DNA from: Phytohabitans houttuyneae
Lineage (GTDB): Bacteria; Actinomycetota; Actinomycetes; Mycobacteriales; Micromonosporaceae
Direction of reading: 5' to 3'
DNA: 64,000 bases
Assembly: GCF_011764425.1 (NCBI RefSeq)
Contig: NZ_BLPF01000004.1
Location: 570,001 to 634,000 of the forward strand
Shown here one piece after another: positions 54,712 through 63,870 of this stretch (positions are counted from its first letter, which is position 1; each line of letters opens with the position of its first letter). Made by a program: the position numbers and the translations under genes. The notes under the pieces are model-generated. The model was given only the letters and a program-made list of their open reading frames with translations, searched no databases and was not told the DNA's origin.

Positions 54712-54992
54712 CGCGACGACCTGCGCCAGCCGCCCTAGCCGGTCGATGCCAAGGATCGCCGGGGCACGTGGACACGTCGCCGGGCACCGGGTCAGCTTGA
54801 TCGCGGCGGCGGCGCCGACCAGCACGCCGCGCCACCGGGGTGGGGTCAGCCCGAGTCAGGTGGCCCGCCTCGGCCAGGTTCAACGCCGGGCGGCCGTTAT
54901 ATGAGTACGTGGCAACCAATCGCCGCGACGGCTCGACCTCTCGACCTGGGCGAAGGAAGGCGGTGACCGCGGCAGCGACTCAACCGACCAAC

Positions 54993-55192
54993 CCGAGTTA
55001 GATGTGAGCTGCCGCTGTTCCCGCGGTTGCCGCCTCACCCTCCGCGGTCGCCCAGCTCAACCCAGGAGCCTGCTCCGGCAGATCTTGGTGAGTTAGCGTC
55101 GAAATATCGCGCTAACTCACCAAGATTCGAAGCTCACACCGCCTGCACCTGATCGGCAGTCACAGACCGCGACGACGGCGCCGAACCGCGGG
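54993..55192 (-). repeat. Dispersed 200-bp repeat, copy B (inverted to copy A)
   Basis: The reverse complement matches 9402-9602 over its whole length, including the stretches GGTTGAGCTGGGCGACCGCG and AACAGCGGCAGCTCAC with few changes. The two copies stand 45 kb apart in opposite directions, and each is accompanied by a 60-bp repeat. Confidence 0.8.
55082..55126. repeat. Perfect 17-bp palindromic hairpin at the heart of repeat B
   Basis: ATCTTGGTGAGTTAGCG (55082-55098) and CGCTAACTCACCAAGAT (55110-55126) pair perfectly round an 11-base loop (TCGAAATATCG) whose ends may pair too. It is AT-richer than its surroundings. It could be a terminator-like, protein-binding or mobile-repeat structure. 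Confidence 0.85.
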
Positions 55193-55219
55193 TGGACTCG
55201 CGCACTCCCGCCTTGAGGA

Positions 55220-55276
55220 CCGCGGAGGGTGAGGCTGCGGGAGCAACGGTCCGGACCGCGGGCATCGCGGTAGCTC
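55220..55276 (+). repeat. Dispersed 60-bp repeat, copy 3
   Basis: CCGCGGAGGGTGAGGCTGCG to ATCGCGGTAGCTC, matching 9707-9766 with a three-base deletion and two or three changes, and 16435-16494 in reverse. Confidence 0.8.
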
Positions 55277-55316
55277 GCATCTGTTTCGGGTTGGATTTCC
55301 AGCCCTCGATGGTCCC

Positions 55317-57748
55317 TCAGATCGTGAGGGTGGTGTGCAGGCGGCGGTCGGCGACGCTGTGCGCGGCCTCGATCAGGTAGTCGCCGGGGACCTCGCGCCA
55401 GCCGCCGTCCCACACCTGGAACGCGCGCGCGGGCAGTGACACCCGCAGCGTGACGGCCTCGCCCGGCTCGGCCTCGGCGGCGGCGAAGCCCACCAGCCAC
55501 CGGCGGGGGCGTGCGGGGTCCGGTGTGGAGGGTCCGGCGTAGAGCTGTACCACCTCACGGCCCTGGCGGGCGCCGGTGTTTCGCACCGTCACCGCGGCGT
55601 GGCCGTCCTCGACGGACAGTGACTCGTACGTCCATTCGGTGTAGCCGAGCCCGTGGCCGAACGGGAAGAGCGGGTCGGCCGGGTCGGCGCGGTAGCCGAG
55701 GAAGACGCCCTCGTCGTAAGGCAGGGTGCCGTCCGTCGGGGTTACCGGCAGCGCGTCCGCGTCGCGGCGGGGCCAGGTGGTGGGGAGGCGGCCGCCCGGC
55801 TCGGAGTGGCCGAGCAGCACGCTGGCGAGCGCGGCGCCCGCCTCCTGCCCGGGAAACCAGGTGAGCAGGATGGCGGCGACCTCGCCGGCCCAGGGCATCA
55901 GCACCGGCGAACCGGCGTTGACGACCACGACCGTGCGGGGGTTGGCGGCGGCCACCCGCGACACGAGCTCGTCCTGCCGGCCGGGCAGCGCGAGCGTGCT
56001 GCGGTCGAAGCCCTCCGACTCGACCTCCTCGGTGGTGCCCACGACCACGACCGCGACGTCGGCCTCGGCCGCGGCGCGTGCCGCCTCGTCGAGCAGCGCG
56101 TCCGGACCGGGCGAGGGCGGCGCGTGGCCGATCGCAAAGGACACGAAGCCGGGGTTTCCGCCGTGCTGGGTGAGCGTGACGTCCACCGGCTCGCCCTCGG
56201 CCAGCTCGACCGGGAACCGCCGCTCCGCCCCGCCGCGGAACACATCGGACTCGTCCTGCTCGCGGTAGAGCGGGCCCTCGAAGAGCGTGCGCCCACCGGC
56301 CGTCAGCGTGAAGTCGCCGAAGCCGACGATCGCCAGCTCGTGCGTGCCGCCCACGGCGGGCGTGAGACACGCGGAGAGCGAGAGCTCGGCGAGGTCGGCC
56401 GGTGGCACGCCGGGTGGCGGCTCGCCCATCCAGCGGATGTACGCGCTGGGCAGCGACGAACGGAAGAGCTCGCGCCCGCCGGCCGCGCGGAGCACACCGG
56501 TGATGTCGGTCCACTGTGCACCTTGGGCGACCGGCACCCGGCGGCGCGGGTCGGCGCCGACGGAGTAGCTGACGGCGGCGGCGTTGACCACCGCCGCGTA
56601 CGCGGAGGCCTCGCCCCCACGGCCATCGTCTGCTCACCGGCGAGCGCCGCGGTGAGGCCGTCGAGCGGGGAGATGACGTGGGCCGGCTGGACCAGCGCGC
56701 TACCGCCACCCTGCACGCGCGCGTCGGCGGCGAGCGCGCCGGAGACCGCGACCGTGCGCAGGCGCGCCGGGTCGAGGGGGAGCAGGCCGCCCTCGTTCCG
56801 GGCGAGGACGAACGAGCGGGTGGCTGCCTTCCGCGCGACAGCCGCGCCGTCGAGTGTGGACGGACGGGCGGACTCGGCGACGGCGGGCTCAGCGCCGTCG
56901 AGGATGCCGACGCGGGCGGCGAGGCGCAGCACACGGCGTACCTTGTCGTCGATCACCTCTTCCGGCACCTCGCCGGAGCGGACCGCGGCGACCAGCGCCT
57001 GACCCCACGGGTCGCCGCTCGCGGGCATGACCACGTCGAGACCGCCGTTTGCCGCAGGGGCGGTGGTGCGGGCGGCCGTCCAGTCGGAGACGATGACGCC
57101 GTCGAAGCCCCACTCCCGCTTGAGCACACCGATCTGCAGGTCGGCGTGCTCGGTCATGGTGCTGCCGTTCACCCCGTTGTACGCGGCCATCACGCCCCAC
57201 GCGCCCGCGCCCACGATCCGCTCGAACGGCGCCAGGTACAGCTCGCGCAGCGCCCGCTCGCCGACCCGCACGTCCACCGTGAACCGGTCGGTCTCCGAGT
57301 CGTTGGCCACGAAGTGCTTGACGGTGGTGCCGACGCCCTGGTCCTGCACGCCCGCCATGTACGCCGCGCCGATCTCGCCGGTGAGCAGCGGATCCTCGGA
57401 GTAGCACTCGAAGTGGCGGCCGCCGAGCGGGCTGCGGTGCAGGTTGACGGTCGGTGCGAGAAGCACGTGCACGCCCTTGCGCCGCGCCTCCTGCCCGAGC
57501 GCCCGCCCGGCCGTGCGGGCGAGCTCCGGGTCCCACGTGGCGGCGAGTGCGGTGGGGCTGGGCAGCGCGATGGACGGATCGTCGGGGCGCCAGCCGATGC
57601 CGCGCAGGCCGATCGGCCCGTCGGACATCACCAGCGAGCGCAGGCCGATCTCGGGGATGGCGGGGAGGGTCCAGAAGTCCTGGCCGGAGAGCAGCTTGAC
57701 CTTGGTCTCGAGGTCAAGGGCCGCCAGCGCATCCTCGATGACCGACAT
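55317..57748 (-). pseudogene. GH3 beta-glucosidase, frameshifted
   Basis: About 810 residues if repaired. The N-terminal (alpha/beta)8 domain has RHFECYSEDP, KHFVAND and the nucleophile Asp222 in VIVSDWTAA. The C-terminal domain carries a PA14-like insert (ITGVLRAAGGRELFRSSL region), the LPFGHGLGYTEWTYE segment and a fibronectin-like end. The frame breaks near 56614: GTGGGGGCGAGG reads on in the wrong frame, and one extra G in the five-G run would restore VGGEASAYAAVVNAAA. It is cytoplasmic by lack of signal peptide. Sequencing error or real inactivation cannot be told here. Start ATG 57748. Removes terminal beta-glucosyl units. Confidence 0.85.
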
Positions 57749-57764
57749 CGCCCGATCCTAGACG

Positions 57765-57801
57765 CGGTACGGGGCGTCCCGCACTGGGACGCCCCGTACC
57801 G
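57765..57801 (-). terminator. Terminator after the trypsin gene
   Basis: A perfect 16-bp stem (CGGTACGGGGCGTCCC with its complement) round GCACT, just past the stop of the minus-strand trypsin gene and upstream of the GH3 gene start. Confidence 0.88.
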
Positions 57802-57815
57802 TTGGGCGGTGGGGG

Positions 57816-58649
<834 letters not shown>

Positions 58650-58716
58650 TCACGATGCCGGGAGCGTACGGATTTCGATTTACAGATGGCAATGAGTCAA
58701 TGCCATCCCAGCTACG

Positions 58717-59142
58717 TCATACCGTCGGGGTCGTGAGGTTTGCCCGGACCTCGTTCAGGTATCCGATGAAGCGCTCGCGGTCGGCCTGGTCCAATGTGCC
58801 CAACGCCTTTTCGGTGAGCGTGGCGACCTCGGCGGTCATGAGCTCCTTGAGCTCGTGACCCCGCTCGGTGAGGCGCAGCCGCACCAGCCGCGCGTCGGTG
58901 GGGTGCGGCTCGCGGCGCAGGATGCCGGCCGACTCCATGCGGGTCGCGGTGCGGGTGACGGTGGGCACGGCGAGGCCGAGCCGCCGGGCCAGCTCGCCCG
59001 GGGTGAGGCCGTCTTCGTCCCACAGCTCGTAGAGGAGGAACTGCTGGCCGGCGCGCACGCCGTGCCGCTTGTACGCCTCCTCCGAGGCGGTGGCCATCGC
59101 CCGCTTGGCCGCCCAGAACGCGGCCTGGAATTCGCCACCCAC
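58717..59142 (-). CDS. MarR family transcriptional regulator
   Basis: 141 residues, winged HTH. LTPGELARRLGLAVPTVTRTATRMESAGIL is the recognition region (about 47-76), followed by the wing REPHPTDARLVRLRLTERG. It probably represses itself and the divergent reductase gene through the two palindromes between them. Its ligand is unknown. GTG 59142 is used, with GGGGCAAGG upstream. Confidence 0.92.
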   Translation of the reverse strand: MGGEFQAAFWAAKRAMATASEEAYKRHGVRAGQQFLLYELWDEDGLTPGELARRLGLAVPTVTRTATRMESAGILRREPHPTDARLVRLRLTERGHELKELMTAEVATLTEKALGTLDQADRERFIGYLNEVRANLTTPTV

Positions 59143-59157
59143 CCTTGCCCCAAAGTC

Positions 59158-59193
59158 GTTAGCCGGCTAACGTATGCTCATTGCCTGGCTAAT
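59158..59193. promoter_or_regulatory. Paired palindromic operator for the MarR protein
   Basis: GTTAGCCGGCTAAC (59158-59171) is a perfect 14-bp palindrome and ATTGCCTGGCTAAT (59180-59193) a near copy, their centres 22 bases (two helical turns) apart. They fill the 75-base gap between divergent starts. A -10-like TATGCT (59173-59178) lies between them. Confidence 0.85.
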
Positions 59194-59217
59194 GATACCG
59201 ACGGAGGGAGAGGTGCC

Positions 59218-60060
59218 GTGCGCACCCTCATCACCGGGCCCACCGGGCGGGTGGGCAGCCGATACGTGCGTCGCCAGCTCGACCTGCACCGCCCGGTGCG
59301 GGTGCTGGTGCGGTCCGAGGCCCAGGTCGCCCCGTGGTGGAACGGCGGTGCCGAGGTCGTCGTCGGCGACCTGCGCGAGCCGGAGACCTCCCGCCGTGCG
59401 GTCAAGGGTGTCGACGCGGTGGTGCACATCGCGGCGGCGTTCCGCGGCGTGCCCGACGACGAGGCGTGGGCGGTCAACCGCGACGCCACGATCGCGCTGG
59501 CGCGGGCCGCGCTGGAGGCCGGCGTCGGCCGGTTCGTGTTCGTGAGCACAAACCTCGTCTACGGCCCGGGGCGCGGCCGCCCGTCCAACGAGCGCGACGA
59601 CCCGCGGCCCGCGGGTGCCTACCCGGCCGGCAAGGCTGCCGCCGAGACCGAGCTGCTCCGCCTGCACCGCGAGCACGGCCTGCCGGTGCGGATCGCGCGC
59701 CTCGCGTTTGTGTATGGGGACGGCGACCCGCACCTGGCCGAGTCGCTGGCGTGGGCCCGCCGGTGGGCGCCGCACCAGCGGCTGCACCTCGTGCACCACG
59801 CCGACGTGGCTCAGGCCCTCGATCGCATCCTCGCGGCCGAGGGAGTGGACGGCCAGGTCTTCAACGTCGCCGACGACGCACCGATGACCGCGCTGGAGCT
59901 GCTGCGGGCAAACCTGGAGGAGCCGGACCCCGAGGCCGCCGCCCGCCCGCTCGACGACCCGTGGGCCGGCATCGTCGACACCCACCGCATCCGCGCCGAG
60001 CTGGGCTACCGCCCGCTCTACCCGACCCTCTACACCGCACAGGCGGCGGGCGCTCTCTAG
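59218..60060 (+). CDS. NAD-dependent epimerase/dehydratase family protein
   Basis: 280 residues, extended short-chain dehydrogenase fold. The nucleotide motif ITGPTGRVGSRYVR (Rossmann GxxGxxG) is at the start, and a VVGDLRE block follows at about 55. The active-site YxxxK is found in AYPAGKAAAE. The substrate is unknown; it resembles NmrA/UDP-glucose epimerase-type members. GTG 59218 with GGAGGGAGAGG upstream. Divergent from the MarR gene, its likely regulator. Confidence 0.9.
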   Translation: MRTLITGPTGRVGSRYVRRQLDLHRPVRVLVRSEAQVAPWWNGGAEVVVGDLREPETSRRAVKGVDAVVHIAAAFRGVPDDEAWAVNRDATIALARAALEAGVGRFVFVSTNLVYGPGRGRPSNERDDPRPAGAYPAGKAAAETELLRLHREHGLPVRIARLAFVYGDGDPHLAESLAWARRWAPHQRLHLVHHADVAQALDRILAAEGVDGQVFNVADDAPMTALELLRANLEEPDPEAAARPLDDPWAGIVDTHRIRAELGYRPLYPTLYTAQAAGAL

Positions 60061-60337
60061 GCCCTGTTGCCGCCTGGGCCCGGCGCGGCCAGGCAAGGAT
60101 CAAACCCTGCGAGAGGCTGTTTGCCCGGGTCCGCGTCAGTGCGGACCGTCGCTCCCGCCGGAGACCGCGCAGGTCGGCGGCTCGCCAGGGCTCGCCGAGA
60201 TCCCCGACCTCCGCTGCCACGTCCGCGGGCCAAGCCCACCGCGCGGGACGATCTGCGGGCGCCACCGCAGGCGTAGGGGTGACTGTGAAGCGGGGAGTGC
60301 GTGGGATCGAGGGGTTGCGGCACTAGCATCGGCGGGC
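60061..60337. other. Intergenic region holding a repeat, before the HIT gene
   Basis: 277 bases. Repeat copy 3 of the 97-bp family lies at 60141-60237, and GGTCCGC...GCGGACC (60128-60147) forms a short hairpin beside it. TAGCAT (60324-60329), eight bases before the HIT start, is a probable -10 of a near-leaderless mRNA. No gene is seen. Confidence 0.65.
60141..60237 (+). repeat. Dispersed 97-bp repeat, copy 3
   Basis: The same length as the copy at 16500-16596 (reverse complement) with few changes. The core TCGCCGAGATCCCCGACCTC (within 60192-60217) differs by one base from the others. Intergenic, non-coding. Confidence 0.78.
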
Positions 60338-60691
60338 GTGACCACTACCGACTGCCTCTTTTGCAAGATCGTTGCTGGCGACATCCCGGCCACGAAGGTG
60401 CACGAGACGGAGACCACGCTCGCCTTTCGTGACATCGGTCCCAAGGCCGCCGTCCACGTGCTCGTGATCCCGAAGGCGCACCACGCCGACGTCGCCGCGC
60501 TCGCCGCCGCCGACCCGGCGCTCGGCGGTGACGTGCTGGCCGCGGCCGCCGCCGTCGCCGAGGCCGAAGGGCTGCTCGACAACGGCTTCCGGATCCTCTT
60601 CAACACCGGGCGGTACGCCGGCCAGGAGGTCTTCCACGTCCACGCGCACGTGCTCGGCGGCGAGCCGTTAGGCCCGATGATCGCGAAGTGA
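60338..60691 (+). CDS. HIT family protein
   Basis: 117 residues, HINT-like nucleotide hydrolase. The HIT motif HVHAHVL is at 100-106 with the middle His102 as nucleophile. CLFCKIVAGDIPATK at the start includes the usual metal-binding cysteines. Probably acts on adenosine phosphoramidates; the physiological role is unclear. GTG start. Its last 24 bases overlap the end of the GH31 gene on the other strand. Confidence 0.95.
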   Translation: MTTTDCLFCKIVAGDIPATKVHETETTLAFRDIGPKAAVHVLVIPKAHHADVAALAAADPALGGDVLAAAAAVAEAEGLLDNGFRILFNTGRYAGQEVFHVHAHVLGGEPLGPMIAK

Positions 60692-62830
60692 GTACACGGG
60701 GATCTCGTCGAGCGGCACCGGCCGGTCCACGGTGACCGGTCCGGTGTGGTGCTCGCCGGTGAAGTAGTCCACCCACTCGCCCGCCGGCAGGTACACCCGC
60801 CAGGTCGTGGCGCCGGGCTCCGTCACCGGCGCCACGAGCAGGTCGTCGCCGAGCCGGTACTGCAGCGGGAAGTCCCACACCCGCTCGTCGCCCGGGTGGT
60901 CGAAGAAGAGCGGCCGCATCAGCGGGCGTCCGGAGGTGACCGACCGGTCGGCCTGCTCCACGAGGTACGGCACCAGGTTCTCGCGCAGCTTGGCGAAGCG
61001 GCGGAACACCGCCAGCACGCCGGGGTCGCCCGTGCGCTCGGCGATGTTCCACGGTGTACGGTCGCGCGACGGCGTGCGGTGGTGGTTGAACTCCGAGTGG
61101 TACTGCATCAGCGGCGCGAAGCAGGCCGCTGCCGCCGACCGCAGGTAGAGCTCGGCGTCCGGGATGTCGCCGGAGAAGCCGCCGAGGTCCCAGCCCCAGA
61201 AGAAGATGCCGCTCACACCGGCGGTCAGCCCGGCGGTGACGGAAGCCCGGAAACCCTCCCATGTGGAGTCTTCGTCGCCGGCCCAGTGCGCGGGAAACGC
61301 GGCCGACCCGGTGAACCCGGCCCGGCTGAACGTCACGGGAGCGAGCTCGTGGTAGGCCGCCGCGTACCACACCGGGAAGAGGTTGTTGGCCGCGTCGCCG
61401 CGTGAGCCGTCGAAGTAGCGCAGGTCGTGACCCCACGCGTGCTCGCCGCCGTCCGTCTTGAACCCGTCCACGCCAAGCTCGTCGACGAGGTAGCGGCGCT
61501 TTTCCAGCCACCAGCGGCGGGCGTCCGGGTTGGTCCAGTCGGGCAGCAGCGCGCCGGGAAACCACCAGCCGCGGTTGCGGTGGACCGAGCCGTCGGCCTC
61601 GCGGACGGCGTACCCCCGCTCCTCCATCGTGGACAGGTCGGCGGCCACCTGCCCGGTGGAGCCGCGGTCGGTCGGCACCAGCGGGATCTGCCACAGCAGC
61701 ACCTTCACGCCGGCCGCGTGCAGCTCGTCCACCATCGCCTTGGGATCGGGCCAGGCACCGTCCGGCGGGAAGTCGAAGTCGGCCAGCCGGTGCGGCGCGC
61801 CGTCCGGGTGCACGGCGGCCTTGGCGTCCCGAAACGCCACGAACGTCTCCTCGTCGCTCCACGCCTCGATGACCACCGCGCCGACCGGGATGTCCTCCGC
61901 CAGGCTGCGCCGCACCTCGGCGAGAACGCGCTCCTGCGTGTTCCACTCGTTGCCGCTCATCCACGGCCGGAACACCCACGCCGGCGGCACCGGCGGCCGC
62001 CCCGTCTCGGCCAGGAACGCACTCACCACATCGGACGGCCCGCCCGTGTAGAAACGCAGCGGCAGCACCGGATCGGCCGGGTCGACCTCCGCCTCGACCA
62101 CGAGCCGGGTGGGGTCGGTGGCGCCGACGTCGTACCAGGTGCGGCGGCTGGTCGCCACGTGGAAGCCCCAGCACGCGTCGGCACCCACCACGAGCGCGAA
62201 CGGCGTCGGCAGGTACGTGCGGTGCCCCTGCCGCTTGTACTGCTCGAACACCGTCGCGTCGAGCACCTCGCCGCGCTGGTCCAGGCCGTGGAAGCGCTCG
62301 CCGAAGCCGATCACGTGCGCGTCCGGCGCCAGCTCCAGCGCAAACCTCACCCGCCGCGGCCCCTCGCTGCCGACAAGCCACTCCACATCGGAGGCCACAC
62401 CGGGGCCGGCCACGTCGAGCCGCCCTCCCTCGGGCCGCCACGAAAGGGGCCGCACGCCGAAGGGACCCACCGTCGTGGTCCCGCCACTGATGGAGTACGC
62501 GTCATCCGCCGTGGCCACCGCACGAGCGATCCACGCCACGTCGCCTCCGGTGTCCGGCGCGGCCGCCGCGGCACCGGCGAGGTGCCCACCGGAGTCACCC
62601 ACGGGCGGCGCCGGCCGCGCTCCGAAGTCGACGGTCAGCGTGGCCGGGTCCACCCGCTCGGCCCGGACACTCGCGCCGCTGGCGAAGGAGACGACGACCT
62701 CGGTCACGTCCGGCGAGGCGAGCACCCGGATCTGGTACTCCGCGCCCACCTCGGGCCGGGAAGGCACCCGCTGGTCGAGGTCGTACCGGTACGGATGCTC
62801 GGTGCCGAAGGGACGGTGGCTCACTGACAT
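60668..62830 (-). CDS. GH31 family alpha-glycosidase
   Basis: 720 residues. The catalytic domain has the nucleophile Asp460 in GFKTDGGE and the likely acid/base Asp519 in HWAGDEDSTWEG; GERFHGLDQRG lies in the N-terminal domain that flanks the active site. The sugar-binding end WRVYLPAGEWVDYFTGE is typical. Substrate could be isomaltose, maltose or xylosyl units. No signal peptide, so cytoplasmic, fitting a transporter nearby. The ATG overlaps the stop of the GH15 gene (TGATG). Confidence 0.93.
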   Translation of the reverse strand: MSVSHRPFGTEHPYRYDLDQRVPSRPEVGAEYQIRVLASPDVTEVVVSFASGASVRAERVDPATLTVDFGARPAPPVGDSGGHLAGAAAAAPDTGGDVAWIARAVATADDAYSISGGTTTVGPFGVRPLSWRPEGGRLDVAGPGVASDVEWLVGSEGPRRVRFALELAPDAHVIGFGERFHGLDQRGEVLDATVFEQYKRQGHRTYLPTPFALVVGADACWGFHVATSRRTWYDVGATDPTRLVVEAEVDPADPVLPLRFYTGGPSDVVSAFLAETGRPPVPPAWVFRPWMSGNEWNTQERVLAEVRRSLAEDIPVGAVVIEAWSDEETFVAFRDAKAAVHPDGAPHRLADFDFPPDGAWPDPKAMVDELHAAGVKVLLWQIPLVPTDRGSTGQVAADLSTMEERGYAVREADGSVHRNRGWWFPGALLPDWTNPDARRWWLEKRRYLVDELGVDGFKTDGGEHAWGHDLRYFDGSRGDAANNLFPVWYAAAYHELAPVTFSRAGFTGSAAFPAHWAGDEDSTWEGFRASVTAGLTAGVSGIFFWGWDLGGFSGDIPDAELYLRSAAAACFAPLMQYHSEFNHHRTPSRDRTPWNIAERTGDPGVLAVFRRFAKLRENLVPYLVEQADRSVTSGRPLMRPLFFDHPGDERVWDFPLQYRLGDDLLVAPVTEPGATTWRVYLPAGEWVDYFTGEHHTGPVTVDRPVPLDEIPVYSLRDHRA

Positions 62831-63870
62831 CACAGCACTCCCAGTTCGATGGCGAGCGTCACGTACATGGCGTGCGACCACAGCAGCGGCGTCGCCACCG
62901 GACCCCACCGCGCGGTCCACTCCGCGATGAACTCCGGCCGCTGCGTCGCGCGGCTCACCTGCTCCGGCAGGTGACCCTCCGGTGTGGCCTGAGCGGCGAC
63001 CCAGTCCAGCCTGGACAGTGCGAGGTCCCGCCGGCCGGTGCGCGCCTCGTGCCAGCCCAACCAGGCGGTGAGGATGAGCCACTCGCCGCCGCCGTAGAAC
63101 GTGTCGCCGAGGTACCGGTGCACCCCGCCGCGCAGCAGGTCGTGCCGCACCCGCTCGTACGTGCGCTCGGCCACCGGCCCGGCCGGGTCGACCACCTCGA
63201 ACGGCGTCAGGCAGGCGAGCAGGCTGCCGTCCACCGCCGTGCTCCCCACCCACTTGGGGAGGTGGTCGCCGGCCGGGATCAGCGCGTCGACGGCAGGGCT
63301 GGCGGCGCCGGCGGCCCGGAGCCCCGCCGACACCGCGCCCAGCGTGGCCACGTGCCGGTGCTCGGCGTGCTCCTCCCACCAGTCGTAGCAGGGCCGGTCA
63401 CCGAACGCCAGCAGGTACTCCACAGTGAATCCGATCGCGGCCGCGTACGGCGCGAGCGGCCGCCCGTGCCGCGCGGCGTGCGCGTGCAGCGCCCACAGCC
63501 ACGTGCCGTACCCGTCGAGCTGGAAGTCCCACCACGGCTCGTCGCCGTCGCCACCCTCCAATGTGTACCTCGTCGGTAGCATGCGCTCGACCGGAGCGGC
63601 CGCGCCCAGCGCGACAAGCTCGGCAATCCGCCCGGCCCGGGCCTCGATGACCCGGGCACACCAGCCGAAGAACGCCTCGGCGCTGTCCGGCCGGCCCGCC
63701 CGGCTCATCGCGTCCGCGATGAACGCGCCGTCCCGCAACCAGCAGTACCGGTAGACGGGATAGCTCGGGCAGGCCGGGTAGGCGCCGGACGGGTGCTGGT
63801 GCGCGGCGATCAGCGCGACGCTGGACTCGGCGAGCGCGCGCAGGTCGGCGCGGCGGGCGGTGTCGATCAC
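62830..63870 (-). CDS. GH15 family glucoamylase-like glycoside hydrolase
   Basis: 346 residues, (alpha/alpha)6 barrel. YRYCWLRDGAF, WWDFQLDGYGTWLWAL and CYDWWEEHAEHR match GH15; the first Glu of WWEE is the expected general acid and the Glu in HLPEQVSR the expected base. The protein is shorter than the usual GH15 (N-terminal beta-sandwich missing), as in some oligosaccharide-specific members. Probably works on isomalto- or malto-oligosaccharides. GTG start overlaps the previous stop (GTGA). Confidence 0.85.
   Translation of the reverse strand: MIDTARRADLRALAESSVALIAAHQHPSGAYPACPSYPVYRYCWLRDGAFIADAMSRAGRPDSAEAFFGWCARVIEARAGRIAELVALGAAAPVERMLPTRYTLEGGDGDEPWWDFQLDGYGTWLWALHAHAARHGRPLAPYAAAIGFTVEYLLAFGDRPCYDWWEEHAEHRHVATLGAVSAGLRAAGAASPAVDALIPAGDHLPKWVGSTAVDGSLLACLTPFEVVDPAGPVAERTYERVRHDLLRGGVHRYLGDTFYGGGEWLILTAWLGWHEARTGRRDLALSRLDWVAAQATPEGHLPEQVSRATQRPEFIAEWTARWGPVATPLLWSHAMYVTLAIELGVL

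Larger units (their letters stand above)
54712..55316. other. Non-coding repeat-rich region between rsmE and the GH3 gene
   Basis: 605 bases. A short minus-strand frame (54919-54689, starting MVATYSYNGRPALNL) has no family match and no binding site and is not called. The right part is repeats: the inverted 200-bp unit (54993-55192) and a 60-bp unit (55220-55276). 54712-54992 and 55277-55316 show nothing recognised. Confidence 0.75.

Noticed and set aside
54689-54919. Minus-strand 76-codon frame after rsmE
   Set aside because: It overlaps the rsmE end, lacks a binding site and matches no family that I recognise.
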